Source of the DNA: Pedobacter sp. Bi126
GTDB lineage: Bacteria; Bacteroidota; Bacteroidia; Sphingobacteriales; Sphingobacteriaceae
Assembly (NCBI RefSeq): GCF_918698245.1
Contig: NZ_CAKKMS010000002.1
Coordinates: 682,001 to 746,000 of the forward strand
Length of the DNA stretch: 64,000 nucleotides
Reading direction: 5' to 3'
Part shown: in pieces, positions 51,950 to 60,577 of the stretch
Layout: the number at the start of each line of letters is the position of its first letter
Position numbering within the stretch: position 1 is the first letter of the stretch
Program-made: the position numbers and the translations under genes
Notes under the pieces: generated by a model
The model's database searches: none
What the model saw: only the letters and a program-made list of their open reading frames with translations
What the model was told of the DNA's origin: nothing

Positions 51950-52810
51950 CTAAATCCTTTCAAGCACCATTTTTATCGCTTGCGCTACAATTTTATTTGG
52001 TTCTTTGCTAAATTCAAAGTTTACACGACTGGCTAAAATGGCATTTACTGAAATTGCGTTGTGACCTAAAACTTTGGCTAATGCATAAATCCCTGCGGTT
52101 TCCATTTCCAGATTGGTAATGCGGTGCTGATTGCTTTTAAAACTGTTAATCAAGCCAATAAAATCGGGAACCGCGTTTTTAGCACGTACAATTCTACCCT
52201 GTGGAGCATAAAAGCCAGGCGCTGTAATGGTTATGCCTTTCGCCATATCTTTTCCAATCGTATTCAATAATGTTTCACTCGCTGCCGTTAAATAAGGATT
52301 GATATTTTTAAGATGCCCAAAGTGTGTTTTGATATCATCCATTAAAATCTGTTCATCACCAGATAATTTTTGAAGGTAATAATTCATTAAGGCATCCATC
52401 CCTAGGCCGTAAGAAGAAGCTAAAATTGTTCCCATCGGAATATCCGGTTGAACAGCGCCAGAGGTACCTACTCTGATAATATTTAATGAAGTAAGCTCTT
52501 TTTTAATTTCACGGGTTTCAAAATCAACATTAACCAGGGCATCCAACTCATTAAAAACAATATCAATGTTATCCGTGCCAATGCCTGTTGAGAGTACAGT
52601 AATGCGCTTTTTGCCCAAATACCCAGTATGGGTGATAAATTCGCGTTTACCTTTTTTAAATTCTATTTTGTCGAAATATTTGCTTACCTCGCCAACGCGG
52701 TCGGGATCGCCAACGGTAATTACAGTATCAGCAATATCACCAGGTAAAAGGTTTAGGTGGTATATGCTGCCATCAGGATTGATGATTAAGTCGCTTTCGG
52801 ATATTTTCAT
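51950..52810 (-). CDS. Nucleoside phosphorylase, uridine-phosphorylase-like
   Basis: 286 residues of the PNP/UDP family. 'LPGDIADTVITVGDPDRVGEVSKYFD' (about 22-47) has the phosphate-binding GDPxR motif, 'VLSTGIGTDNIDIVFNEL' the second phosphate loop, 'IIRVGTSGAVQPDIPMGTIL' the ribose site and 'ITNLEMETAGIYALAKVLG' the conserved Met-Glu of the nucleoside site. It cleaves uridine or related nucleosides phosphorolytically for pyrimidine salvage. The exact base specificity is not resolved. It stands alone. Confidence 0.88.
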   Translation of the reverse strand: MKISESDLIINPDGSIYHLNLLPGDIADTVITVGDPDRVGEVSKYFDKIEFKKGKREFITHTGYLGKKRITVLSTGIGTDNIDIVFNELDALVNVDFETREIKKELTSLNIIRVGTSGAVQPDIPMGTILASSYGLGMDALMNYYLQKLSGDEQILMDDIKTHFGHLKNINPYLTAASETLLNTIGKDMAKGITITAPGFYAPQGRIVRAKNAVPDFIGLINSFKSNQHRITNLEMETAGIYALAKVLGHNAISVNAILASRVNFEFSKEPNKIVAQAIKMVLERI

Positions 52811-52886
52811 ATTTGGTTTATTTTGCCCGCTGATTTCAATGATTCACGTAAATTTTATCTATGTTCACTATTTTAATATGTGGTTA

Positions 52887-53501
52887 TTAAACGGTTTGCA
52901 GGTATTTTAACTTAACACCTTCAATTTTATCAAATTTACTTAAAACCTGATTGAGTTGTGCTTTTCTGACTTCAAATTTCAATATACAATTGGTATCAAA
53001 CTGTTGCGCCAAAATCTGTAAGTTCTCCTCTTTGCTCAACTTCATTACATCGTTCATCTGAAGGTAATCGAAATGCGCTTCGTAAACATCATTCACGGTT
53101 TTACTGATAACCGAAGCTGCTTTAATTGCCTCAACACTAGCCGTTTTGTATGCATTAATTAAACCTGGAACACCCAGCAAGGTTCCACCGAAATAACGTA
53201 CAACAACGATTAGAATATTAGTCAGGTCTTCCGATAATAAACAGTTCAGGATTGGCCTGCCTGCGGTGCCCGAAGGTTCGCCATCATCATTCATTCGATA
53301 AACAGATCGATCTGGTGTTAAACGATATGCATAACAAAAATGATTGGCCTTAACATGTTCTGCGCGAAGTTTGGTGATAACCGGCTTTAATTCTACTTCA
53401 CTACGGATAGGATAGGCGTATGCAATAAATTTGCTCCCTTTATCTCGAAAGATACCCTCTGAGGCACTTTCGATGGTTTTATAAGAATCATCGAACAGCA
53501 T
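52887..53501 (-). CDS. YigZ/IMPACT family protein
   Basis: 204 residues from the ATG at 53501, which begins MLFDDSYKTIES; an upstream ATG at 53534 would add 11 non-conserved residues. The UPF0029 N-terminal domain shows 'SKFIAYAYPIRSEVELKPVI', 'ANHFCYAYRL', 'DDGEPSGTAGRPIL' and 'ILIVVVRYFGGTLLGVPGLINAYKTA', the family signature, followed by a C-terminal DUF1949-like domain. The biochemical role is unclear, but eukaryotic IMPACT regulates Gcn2. Its start overlaps the end of the EamA gene by 14 bases. Confidence 0.88.
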   Translation of the reverse strand: MLFDDSYKTIESASEGIFRDKGSKFIAYAYPIRSEVELKPVITKLRAEHVKANHFCYAYRLTPDRSVYRMNDDGEPSGTAGRPILNCLLSEDLTNILIVVVRYFGGTLLGVPGLINAYKTASVEAIKAASVISKTVNDVYEAHFDYLQMNDVMKLSKEENLQILAQQFDTNCILKFEVRKAQLNQVLSKFDKIEGVKLKYLQTV

Positions 53502-54357
53502 TTTGCGATAGTGTAATGAAAATAATAGCAGCAATAGCGAAGATGATGCCTGCGTAATTTAACTTGCTCAGCTTTTCTTTAAAAGCAATAACACCAATTA
53601 AGGTACCTACTATGATTACGCCTAAATTCATCGCTGCAAAAACGGTAGATGGATTTTCTGCCAGCGCTTTATGGGCTTTCATGTAAAAAAGGATATTCCC
53701 AAAATTGAAGAAGCCTAAAATAAATCCACAAAGCACATTTACCAGTTGTATTTTTATTTTGCCAGCCACTACCATCGAAATTACAATAAGCAATGAAACC
53801 ATAAATGCCAGGCAAAAAACAGTAAAAAGCGAGGTGGTATAGGGCAATTCTTTATATAATGCGATTTGTTTAAAAAGTACGTCGATTACCCCAAAACCGA
53901 CGAAAACCATAATGGGGTAGAGCAGGCTTCCTTTATTGCCTTCTTCCTGATCAGATTTTCGAAGAAAAGTTAAGAAAATAGCCACAAAACCAATCACCAG
54001 GCTGATAATTTTCAGGTTATTAAAATCTTCTTTAAAGATAAAATAAGCCGCCAGTATTGGGATAAATAGCGATAAACGTTGTGCTATATCTGTTTTAACA
54101 ATGCCAAGGTTCTTTACCGATGCTGCAAGGAATAAAAATATCGACGGCAATAGAATTGCCAGGGCAATATAAATAGGCCATGGTGCGGTAGGGGTGATCA
54201 GTTTAACATCGGGCTTAAAAAAAAGAAAACATAAGCTTAATGCAGTAAAATAATTAATAGTAACGGCTTGAATAATACTGATTTGGTACCGTTTTGCCAG
54301 CTTTAATAAAACGGCTACGGTGACACTACAGCAAATGCTTAAAATAATGTAAATCAT
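53488..54357 (-). CDS. EamA/DMT-superfamily permease
   Basis: 289 residues with ten predicted membrane helices arranged as two five-helix halves (for example about 2-20, 32-48, 63-83, 91-110, 117-133; then 148-290). No substrate signature is evident. It is an inner-membrane drug/metabolite exporter. It directly abuts ribD (ATG next to its stop) and overlaps yigZ, so the three form one leftward operon. Confidence 0.82.
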   Translation of the reverse strand: MIYIILSICCSVTVAVLLKLAKRYQISIIQAVTINYFTALSLCFLFFKPDVKLITPTAPWPIYIALAILLPSIFLFLAASVKNLGIVKTDIAQRLSLFIPILAAYFIFKEDFNNLKIISLVIGFVAIFLTFLRKSDQEEGNKGSLLYPIMVFVGFGVIDVLFKQIALYKELPYTTSLFTVFCLAFMVSLLIVISMVVAGKIKIQLVNVLCGFILGFFNFGNILFYMKAHKALAENPSTVFAAMNLGVIIVGTLIGVIAFKEKLSKLNYAGIIFAIAAIIFITLSQNAVR

Positions 54358-55410
54358 TTATTTGATGTCGTTTAGATAGATAGAGAGTTTGTCATTTCCG
54401 ATTTGTACTGTTTCCTGCAGATTTCCATTAATGTTTGGAGATGAAGCCCCATCACTCCAGCTGGCAGATGAAGTAAAAATACGTGCTTCATCCCATAGGT
54501 TGGTATTTAAAAATTGACTTAAAATATTGGCGCCGCCTTCAATAATTACCGATTGTATATCCATCAGGTAAAGTTGAAAGGCGATTTTTTGCGCTAAATA
54601 AAAGTGCATATCTTCCATCTGGATATAATGGATATTTTCAATTACATCAGTTTTAACCTCATTAAAGATGATGGTTTTGGCTGCTGTATTGAAGATATGG
54701 TTCGTTATTGGCACCTGAAGACTCTTGTCGATTACCAAACGGATAGGGTTTTTGCCAGGCCATTCACGAGAAGTTAACTGCGGATTATCCATAATGGCGG
54801 TTTGTTTGCCGATCAGGATTGCATCTTCTTCGCTACGCCATTGATGCGCCAAACGTTTGGCCAAAGTTCCACTGATCCATTTCTGGTGACCATCCTTCGT
54901 TGCAAAATAACCATTTGCGGTTTCGGCCCATTTTAAAATGATGTAGGGTCTTTGCTTTTCTATCCTGGTAAAAAATCTTCTATTGAAATAGCGGCATTTA
55001 TCATCCAAAATCCCACTCACCACTTCAATTCCTGCATTTCTGAGTTTTTCGATGCCTTTACCATCAACACCTGAAAAAGGGTCTCTATTGCCAATCACCA
55101 CTTTCTTTAGCTGATGTTTTACTAATAAATCAGCACAGGGAGGCGTTTTGCCAAAATGCGCACAGGGCTCTAGATTAACGTAAGCAGTACCCTGTTTCAA
55201 GAGCGTTTCAGCCTCATCGCCGTATTTATCAAAAACAGCTTTAACGGCATTAGGTTCGGCGTGCGATTTTCCATATTCCTGATGATATCCTTCTCCGATA
55301 ATTTTTCCGTCTAAAACGATAACACAGCCAACCATTGGGTTCGGACTAACATTCCCTAAAGCTAAGGCTGCTAGGTCAAGACAGCGTTTTATATAAAATT
55401 CATCGCTCAT
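54358..55410 (-). CDS. ribD: Bifunctional riboflavin biosynthesis deaminase/reductase
   Basis: 350 residues. The N-terminal cytidine-deaminase-like domain has 'SHAEPNAVKAV' (about 48-58) and 'NLEPCAHFGKTPPCADLL' (about 78-95) with the zinc-binding His/Cys set. The C-terminal reductase domain contains 'RPYIILKWAETANGYFA', 'DAILIGKQTAIMDNPQLTSR' and 'VIIEGGANILSQFL'. It deaminates and then reduces the pyrimidine intermediate of riboflavin synthesis. First gene of the ribD-EamA-yigZ operon. Confidence 0.94.
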   Translation of the reverse strand: MSDEFYIKRCLDLAALALGNVSPNPMVGCVIVLDGKIIGEGYHQEYGKSHAEPNAVKAVFDKYGDEAETLLKQGTAYVNLEPCAHFGKTPPCADLLVKHQLKKVVIGNRDPFSGVDGKGIEKLRNAGIEVVSGILDDKCRYFNRRFFTRIEKQRPYIILKWAETANGYFATKDGHQKWISGTLAKRLAHQWRSEEDAILIGKQTAIMDNPQLTSREWPGKNPIRLVIDKSLQVPITNHIFNTAAKTIIFNEVKTDVIENIHYIQMEDMHFYLAQKIAFQLYLMDIQSVIIEGGANILSQFLNTNLWDEARIFTSSASWSDGASSPNINGNLQETVQIGNDKLSIYLNDIK

Positions 55411-55477
55411 TAGGGCAAAAGTAGTAAAAAAAGAGTCATGGCCTTATCAAAAGAGAGTCGTTATCATCCCAATTAAG

Positions 55478-55485
55478 TAATTTTG
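55478..55485 (+). promoter_or_regulatory. -7 box immediately before prmC
   Basis: TAATTTTG matches TAnnTTTG and ends only five bases before the ATG at 55491, so transcription would start at or very near the start codon. If real, the mRNA is leaderless or nearly so. No clear -33 box was found. Confidence 0.4.
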
Positions 55486-55490
55486 TAAAT

Positions 55491-56351
55491 ATGAAGATAG
55501 GAGAACTAGCGACGCATTACGAACTCGAACTTGAGCCTTTATACGATAGTAATGAAGCAAAAGCATTATTTGGTATTGCTGCCGAGCAAGTTTTGGCTTT
55601 ATCTTCAGCTAAATTGATCATGCAAAAAGATATCGATATCAGCTTTATCAATATGCAGAAACTTTTGAGCATCCTTAACGATTTGCAGATCGGAAAACCG
55701 ATTCAACATATTTTGGAAGAAGCCCATTTTTACGGTGCTGTGTTTAAAGTTAATGAACAGGTGCTTATTCCGAGGCCAGAAACAGAAGAACTGGTAGATT
55801 GGATCATTTCAGATAACAGTTCGCAATTTTTAGTTAATACTAACCATAAAATGAGTATTCTTGATATTGGAACCGGCTCTGGATGCATTCCCATCACACT
55901 TAAAAAACATTTGTCAAAAGCTGAAGTATCAACACTGGATGTTTCTGCTAATGCCATCGCTGTAGCCAAAGAAAATGCTGAACAGATCAATGTGAGGATC
56001 AAATTTATTGAAGCAGACATTTTGACTTTCAAATCTGAAGAAAAATTTGATATCATCGTAAGTAATCCACCCTATATCAGAGATTTAGAGAAAGCGGATA
56101 TGCATAATAACGTGTTGGTGTACGAACCACATTTAGCATTATTTGTTCGTGACGAAAACCCCTTAATATTTTATAAAGCTATTGCTGATTTTGCAAGAAC
56201 AAACTTAAAACCCAACGGGCAACTTTATTTCGAAATTAACGAATATTTAGGCAACGAAACGATTGAAATGCTAGCAGATAAAGGCTTTATTAATATTGAG
56301 TTAAGACAAGATATGCAAGGTAAAGACAGGATGGTGAGGGCAGGGATTTAA
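55491..56351 (+). CDS. prmC: Release-factor glutamine N5-methyltransferase
   Basis: 286 residues. An N-terminal helical domain is followed by the SAM-binding 'SILDIGTGSGCIPITLKKHL' (about 123-142) and the catalytic 'DIIVSNPPYIRDLEK' (about 186-200) with the NPPY motif. 'QVLIPRPETEELVDWII' precedes the Rossmann part as in all PrmC proteins. It methylates the GGQ glutamine of RF1/RF2. Single gene, divergent from ribD. Confidence 0.94.
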   Translation: MKIGELATHYELELEPLYDSNEAKALFGIAAEQVLALSSAKLIMQKDIDISFINMQKLLSILNDLQIGKPIQHILEEAHFYGAVFKVNEQVLIPRPETEELVDWIISDNSSQFLVNTNHKMSILDIGTGSGCIPITLKKHLSKAEVSTLDVSANAIAVAKENAEQINVRIKFIEADILTFKSEEKFDIIVSNPPYIRDLEKADMHNNVLVYEPHLALFVRDENPLIFYKAIADFARTNLKPNGQLYFEINEYLGNETIEMLADKGFINIELRQDMQGKDRMVRAGI

Positions 56352-56478
56352 GCTATTTGAGGTCAGAGGCAGGAAGTTAGAAGATTTGTTGCTGAGGACT
56401 AAAATCCCTCGGCGTTCGTCCTCCTGAACTTGTTTCAGGATCTATAATTAAAGGCGCTTTAGTCTTTCTGCTCTTCAA

Positions 56479-57378
56479 TTAAGCCCTCGGATGAAACTGT
56501 GTAATTACCTCTCTTAAATAATCTCTATCAATGTGCGTATAAATTTCTGTAGTGGTAATACTCGAATGGCCAAGCATTTCTTGTACGGCACGCAAATCGG
56601 CACCACCTTCAATTAAATGTGTGGCGAAAGAATGCCTTAACGTATGTGGACTGATTGTTTTCTTTAGTCCGGTAGATATAGCCAGGCTCTTAATCAGGTT
56701 AAAAATCGAAATACGCGAAAGTTTAGCGCCAAAACGGTTTAAAAAGATGAAATCTTCATGCCCCTTTTTAATATTAGCATGCACACGTACTTCGTTAATG
56801 TAAATATCGAGCAGTTTTAAGGCTACGCTTCCGATGGGCACTAAACGTTCTTTATTTCCTTTTCCAATTACTTTTATAAATTCGATCTGTGGGAACAGAT
56901 TTGAGATCCTTAATTCGGTTAATTCAGTTACACGCAAGCCGCAGCCATATAACACTTCCATAATGGCTTTATTGCGCATGCCCTCAGGCTTTGAAGCATC
57001 TATGGCAGAAATAAGTTCGTTAATCTCGTAAATGTTCAATGTATCGGGTAATTTTCTGCTGAGTTTTGGCGCCTCAAGCAATGCCGTAGGATCATTTGAA
57101 ATTATATCTTCGAGCATTAAATAAGCGAAGAAAGCTTTTAATCCTGATATTACCCTAGCCTGTGTACTGGCTTGCATACCCAGTTCATTTAACCAAGAGA
57201 TAAAGGATTTTAGATCAATTATGGTAATGTCAGTTAGTTTACGCTCTTCGTTTAAAGATTGAAAATACTGGATCAATTTATCAATATCGCTCAGATAGGC
57301 ATCAACAGAATTACCAGATAACGACCGCTCTAACTTTAAATACGATTTAAATCCTTTAATATATGATGGCCAAAGCAT
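56479..57378 (-). CDS. xerD: Tyrosine recombinase XerD
   Basis: 299 residues, the usual XerC/D length. An N-terminal core-binding domain ('YIKGFKSYLKLERSLSGNSVDAYLSDI') precedes the catalytic domain with Arg in 'LYGCGLRVTELTELR' (about 142-156), 'ISPHTLRHSFATHLIEGGADL' (His-x-x-Arg) and 'QEMLGHSSITTTEIYTHID' with the nucleophilic Tyr. It resolves chromosome dimers at dif with its XerC partner. This is an intact housekeeping enzyme, unlike the truncated integrase at 33494. Confidence 0.93.
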   Translation of the reverse strand: MLWPSYIKGFKSYLKLERSLSGNSVDAYLSDIDKLIQYFQSLNEERKLTDITIIDLKSFISWLNELGMQASTQARVISGLKAFFAYLMLEDIISNDPTALLEAPKLSRKLPDTLNIYEINELISAIDASKPEGMRNKAIMEVLYGCGLRVTELTELRISNLFPQIEFIKVIGKGNKERLVPIGSVALKLLDIYINEVRVHANIKKGHEDFIFLNRFGAKLSRISIFNLIKSLAISTGLKKTISPHTLRHSFATHLIEGGADLRAVQEMLGHSSITTTEIYTHIDRDYLREVITQFHPRA

Positions 57379-57427
57379 GCTTTTATTTGAGATTTTTTAT
57401 AACATTGCAACGTTACAACATTATATT

Positions 57428-57844
57428 ATGAAAATACAAATTATTAACGGCCCAAACTTAAACTTATTAGGTGTACGCGAGCCATCTATATATGGGAGCA
57501 CCAGTATTGAAGATTATATTAAAGAATTAAAAACGGTTTATCCGGATATAGAAATTGAATACTATCAGAGTAATGTTGAGGGCGAAATCATTAATAAATT
57601 GCATGAAGTTGGTTTTAGTTATGATGGGGTAGTGCTTAATGCAGGAGGTTACACCCATACTTCCGTGGCCATTGCTGATGCGATTGCAGCTATTAAAACC
57701 CCTGTGGTTGAGGTACATATATCTAATATTTATGCGCGGGAAGAATACCGTCATGTTTCTTTAACCGGTAAAAACTGTCAAGGTGTTTTAACTGGCTTTG
57801 GTATGAATGGTTATCGTTTAGCTATTGAAAGTTTGCTGATTTAA
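57428..57844 (+). CDS. aroQ: Type II 3-dehydroquinate dehydratase
   Basis: 138 residues from the ATG at 57428; the upstream ATG at 57377 overlaps xerD and adds residues not found in the family. 'MKIQIINGPNLNLLGVREPSIYG' contains the Asn and the catalytic Arg/Tyr. 'VVLNAGGYTHTSVAIADAI' and 'EVHISNIYAREEYRHVS' carry the remaining active-site Asn, His and Arg. It forms 3-dehydroshikimate in the shikimate pathway as a dodecamer. Divergent from xerD. Confidence 0.93.
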   Translation: MKIQIINGPNLNLLGVREPSIYGSTSIEDYIKELKTVYPDIEIEYYQSNVEGEIINKLHEVGFSYDGVVLNAGGYTHTSVAIADAIAAIKTPVVEVHISNIYAREEYRHVSLTGKNCQGVLTGFGMNGYRLAIESLLI

Positions 57845-57862
57845 TCTATTCTGATATTAATT

Positions 57863-57886
57863 CTGTCAGATGGCAACATCTGACAG
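57863..57886. repeat. Short palindromic repeat 'TGTCAGATG', copy 2
   Basis: CTGTCAGATG/CATCTGACAG around GCAA; reverse orientation of the element at 51812-51835. It lies 18 bases after the aroQ stop and could double as a weak terminator. Confidence 0.65.
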
Positions 57887-57913
57887 CACGCCAAATCAAA
57901 AGAAATCCGCGGT

Positions 57914-58023
57914 CGTCATTTCGAGCGAAGTGCAACGCAGTCGAGAAATCTATAATGGCTAATTAAAAAGATTTCTCCATTCCGCTACCGATGAAAAATC
58001 GGTGAGCTTCAGTCGAAATGACG
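57914..58023. repeat. REP-like palindromic element with 'CGTCATTTCGA' ends
   Basis: CGTCATTTCGA (57914-57924) and TCGAAATGACG (58013-58023) are perfect arms, with inner GAGAAATCT/AGATTTCTC pairing and a CCGAT/ATCGG hairpin. It fills the gap between convergent aroQ and the glycosyltransferase gene and is similar in kind to the unit at 14168-14262. Confidence 0.75.
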
Positions 58024-58031
58024 CAAGGTTC

Positions 58032-59045
58032 TTACTTCAAGTTCGAAAAATATTTAATTTTCTTAATAAAAAACGCCCAAACAACGCTGTTGTTATATAC
58101 TCCAGCATGTTGACTATATGCTTTTTGAACAGCCTTCCGCTTTTTGTTCGTTTTTGAAAGCGATTTAAGAAAATGCCAATGACCTTTAGTTACGGCCATT
58201 GTAAATTTAGGTTTTCCGGTTAGCAAAAAGTGCCACCACGCAATAAAATCAATAAACATCCTGATCGTAATTCGGAAAATGGCATCACTGGCAGGAAGGT
58301 TTTTCTGCATAATGATGAGGTTGTTTCTGAAATTGAGATAAGTTTTAAAAGGATTCTCCGTTTGCAAAGTTCCACCGCCTACATGGTAAACTTCGGCGTC
58401 CGGACAGTACATTATTTTATAATTCAGGTTCTTTAAACGCCAGCACAGATCTATCTCCTCCATATGAGCAAAAAGATCAGCATCTAAACCGCCCGCTTCC
58501 TGCCAGCATTTGCTTTTAATAAAAAATGCAGCTCCACTGGCCCAAAAAACTTCCGTTTTATCATTGTACTGACCATTATCTAGCTCATAGACATTAAATA
58601 GCCTGCCTCGGCAGAAAGGGAAAGAATAGATATCAAGATACCCCCCAGCAGCGCCTGCATATTCAAACTGTTCTTTATTTAGCTGCCATTTAATTTTAGG
58701 CTGTGCTGCCGCAATCTGTGTATCGCTTTCCATTAAATCAATTACCGGCTTTATCCAATTGGGAGTTACCTCTACATCCGAATTGAGTAGGATAAAATAA
58801 TCAGCCTCAACACGTTCTAAAACCTTGTTATAGCCTGCAGCAAAACCGTAATTCTGGTCGTTCTGGATTATTTTAACGCTGGGAAAATTTTCTTGTAAAA
58901 ACAAAACTGAATCATCGGTGGAAGCATTATCGCCCACAACAATTTGCAGATTATCATATTCAGAAAGCAAAATTCCAGGTAAAAACTGCTGTAAATATGC
59001 TTTTCCATTCCAGTTTAAAATTACAACGGCTACTGATGGGTTCAT
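58032..59045 (-). CDS. Family 2 glycosyltransferase
   Basis: 337 residues. The GT-A fold is shown by 'VAVVILNWNGKAYLQQFLPGIL' (about 5-26), 'QIVVGDNASTDDSVLFL', the Asp-x-Asp-like 'FILLNSDVEVT' (about 83-93) and 'WASGAAFFIKSKCWQEAGGLDADLFAHMEEIDLCWRL' with the ED-type catalytic acids. The C-terminus has a hydrophobic/basic tail ('FIAWWHFLLTG'). It is rhamnosyltransferase-like and probably works on the cell envelope. It follows the acyltransferase gene on the same strand by five bases. Confidence 0.88.
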   Translation of the reverse strand: MNPSVAVVILNWNGKAYLQQFLPGILLSEYDNLQIVVGDNASTDDSVLFLQENFPSVKIIQNDQNYGFAAGYNKVLERVEADYFILLNSDVEVTPNWIKPVIDLMESDTQIAAAQPKIKWQLNKEQFEYAGAAGGYLDIYSFPFCRGRLFNVYELDNGQYNDKTEVFWASGAAFFIKSKCWQEAGGLDADLFAHMEEIDLCWRLKNLNYKIMYCPDAEVYHVGGGTLQTENPFKTYLNFRNNLIIMQKNLPASDAIFRITIRMFIDFIAWWHFLLTGKPKFTMAVTKGHWHFLKSLSKTNKKRKAVQKAYSQHAGVYNNSVVWAFFIKKIKYFSNLK

Positions 59046-59050
59046 TCTTC

Positions 59051-59923
59051 TTATTCGGGTTTAAATTTCCAGCGTTTATGGCTCCAAAGCCAATATTGAG
59101 GCTGTTCTTTGATAATATTTTCTAAAAACTTAAAGTGCAGATCAGTAATCCCGAATTCGTGCATTCGTTCCGGGTCGAGGCACATGGGCAAAACTTCTAT
59201 ATGGTAATAGCCTTTTTTAACTACGCTAACTTTAAAATAGTATATTGGTCTTTTAGTAGATTTTGCAATTTTTTCTACACCTAAAAGTGCGGCAGTGGGC
59301 TGGTGAAGAAAATCTACATAATATTTGGTTTCCTCTCTGGTTGGCGATTGGTCACTTGCAAAACATAAAAGTGTGGGTTCGTTTTTATAAGCGGCTATCC
59401 CACGCAAAGTTTGCCGCATGGCGATAAAAACATTCCCATATTTTGTTCTCGCACAATCAAACCACTTTCCAAAAACCTTATTGCCAATGGGTTTATAAAT
59501 TACCATCGTTTTGGCAGAGATATTTAAACCTAAGGCTAACGTGCCCAATTCCCAGTTACCATAATGGCCTGTACAAGCCAGCACACTTTCTCCAGCCTTA
59601 AAATGAGTTTCTACTTGTTCCAAACCAGTAAATTTTACCCGTTTTAAAGTTTCAGCTCTTGAAATACTGGCCATTTTAATAATTTCGAAAATAAGTTCAG
59701 CCAAATAGAGGAAGAATTTTTTCTCAATAGCCTTAATTTCAGCTAAAGGTTTTTCGGGAAAAGAGTGGGTTAAATTCTGCCTGACAACTTTTTTTCTATA
59801 GCCTATTACGTAATAAAGCAGATAATATAGTAATCTTGCAAAAAAAAAGAGCAAAGATAAAGGCAGCAGCGATAACAGGTATAAAAAAAATACGCCAACG
59901 TGCGCAATCCCTCTTTTAATCAT
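59051..59923 (-). CDS. Lysophospholipid/lipid A acyltransferase (LpxL/HtrB-like)
   Basis: 290 residues. An N-terminal membrane anchor (about 8-38, with 'FLYLLSLLPLSLLFFFARLLYYLLYYVIGY') precedes the acyltransferase motif 'CTGHYGNWELG' (His-x4-Glu, about 116-126), and 'FASDQSPTREETKYYVDFLHQPTA' later. It adds a secondary acyl chain to lipid A at the inner membrane. It is paired with a glycosyltransferase gene, forming a small envelope operon. Confidence 0.85.
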   Translation of the reverse strand: MIKRGIAHVGVFFLYLLSLLPLSLLFFFARLLYYLLYYVIGYRKKVVRQNLTHSFPEKPLAEIKAIEKKFFLYLAELIFEIIKMASISRAETLKRVKFTGLEQVETHFKAGESVLACTGHYGNWELGTLALGLNISAKTMVIYKPIGNKVFGKWFDCARTKYGNVFIAMRQTLRGIAAYKNEPTLLCFASDQSPTREETKYYVDFLHQPTAALLGVEKIAKSTKRPIYYFKVSVVKKGYYHIEVLPMCLDPERMHEFGITDLHFKFLENIIKEQPQYWLWSHKRWKFKPE

Positions 59924-59962
59924 TATTTTTAAAACGTTTCAACTACAAACATAAATTTTCAA

Positions 59963-60574
59963 ATGCAGAATACAGCTATACTTCCATTATTTTATCTTCC
60001 ACCAGTAGGCTATTTTAGTTTATTACAAAAGCTAGAGGTAGATTTTTTAATCGAAAAACATGAACATTTAGCGAAGCAAACTTACCGCAACAGGGCCAGT
60101 ATTTATTCTCCAAACGGAAAACTCGATATTACCGTTCCTGTGGTTAAAGGTTCAAAAACACACACGCAAATGAAAGATGTGCGGATTAGTTATGACTTTA
60201 AATGGCAACGTTTACATTGGTTGAGCTTAGAAAGTTGCTATAGAAGTTCAGCCTATTTTGAGTTTTATGAAGATGAGCTTTCACGGTTTTATAATCAAAA
60301 ATTTGAATTTCTTTTCGATTATAACCTCGAATTGGTAGAATGGCTCTCCAAAAAGTTAAAGCTCAATAAAAGCTTCGAAGTTACTACCGAATATTTTGAT
60401 AATATTGCTCCTGAGCTGGATTTTCGTACCATTATGAATCCTAAAAAGGAGGACGATATTGTAAAAAACAAGCCATATTATCAGGTTTTTGAAGATAGAC
60501 ATCAATTTTTGCCCAACTTAAGTATTGTTGATTTGTTGTTTAACCAGGGCCCGCAAGCCCGGCTATATTTATAA
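59963..60574 (+). CDS. WbqC-family protein
   Basis: 203 residues. 'AILPLFYLPPVGYFSLLQKLEVDFLIEKHEHLAKQTYRNRASIYSPNGKLDITVPV' (about 4-59) is the WbqC signature. 'YDFKWQRLHWLSLESCYRSSAYFEFYEDELSRFY' follows. The family is found in surface-polysaccharide clusters and is widely distributed in Bacteroidota; its exact catalytic role is not established. It is divergent from the acyltransferase and 3 bases upstream of corA. Confidence 0.8.
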   Translation: MQNTAILPLFYLPPVGYFSLLQKLEVDFLIEKHEHLAKQTYRNRASIYSPNGKLDITVPVVKGSKTHTQMKDVRISYDFKWQRLHWLSLESCYRSSAYFEFYEDELSRFYNQKFEFLFDYNLELVEWLSKKLKLNKSFEVTTEYFDNIAPELDFRTIMNPKKEDDIVKNKPYYQVFEDRHQFLPNLSIVDLLFNQGPQARLYL

Positions 60575-60577
60575 AGT

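Noticed and set aside
56479..57378. XerD as the integrase of the island
   Set aside because: It has housekeeping XerD length and motifs, lies over 22 kb from the island and has no att repeats around it.
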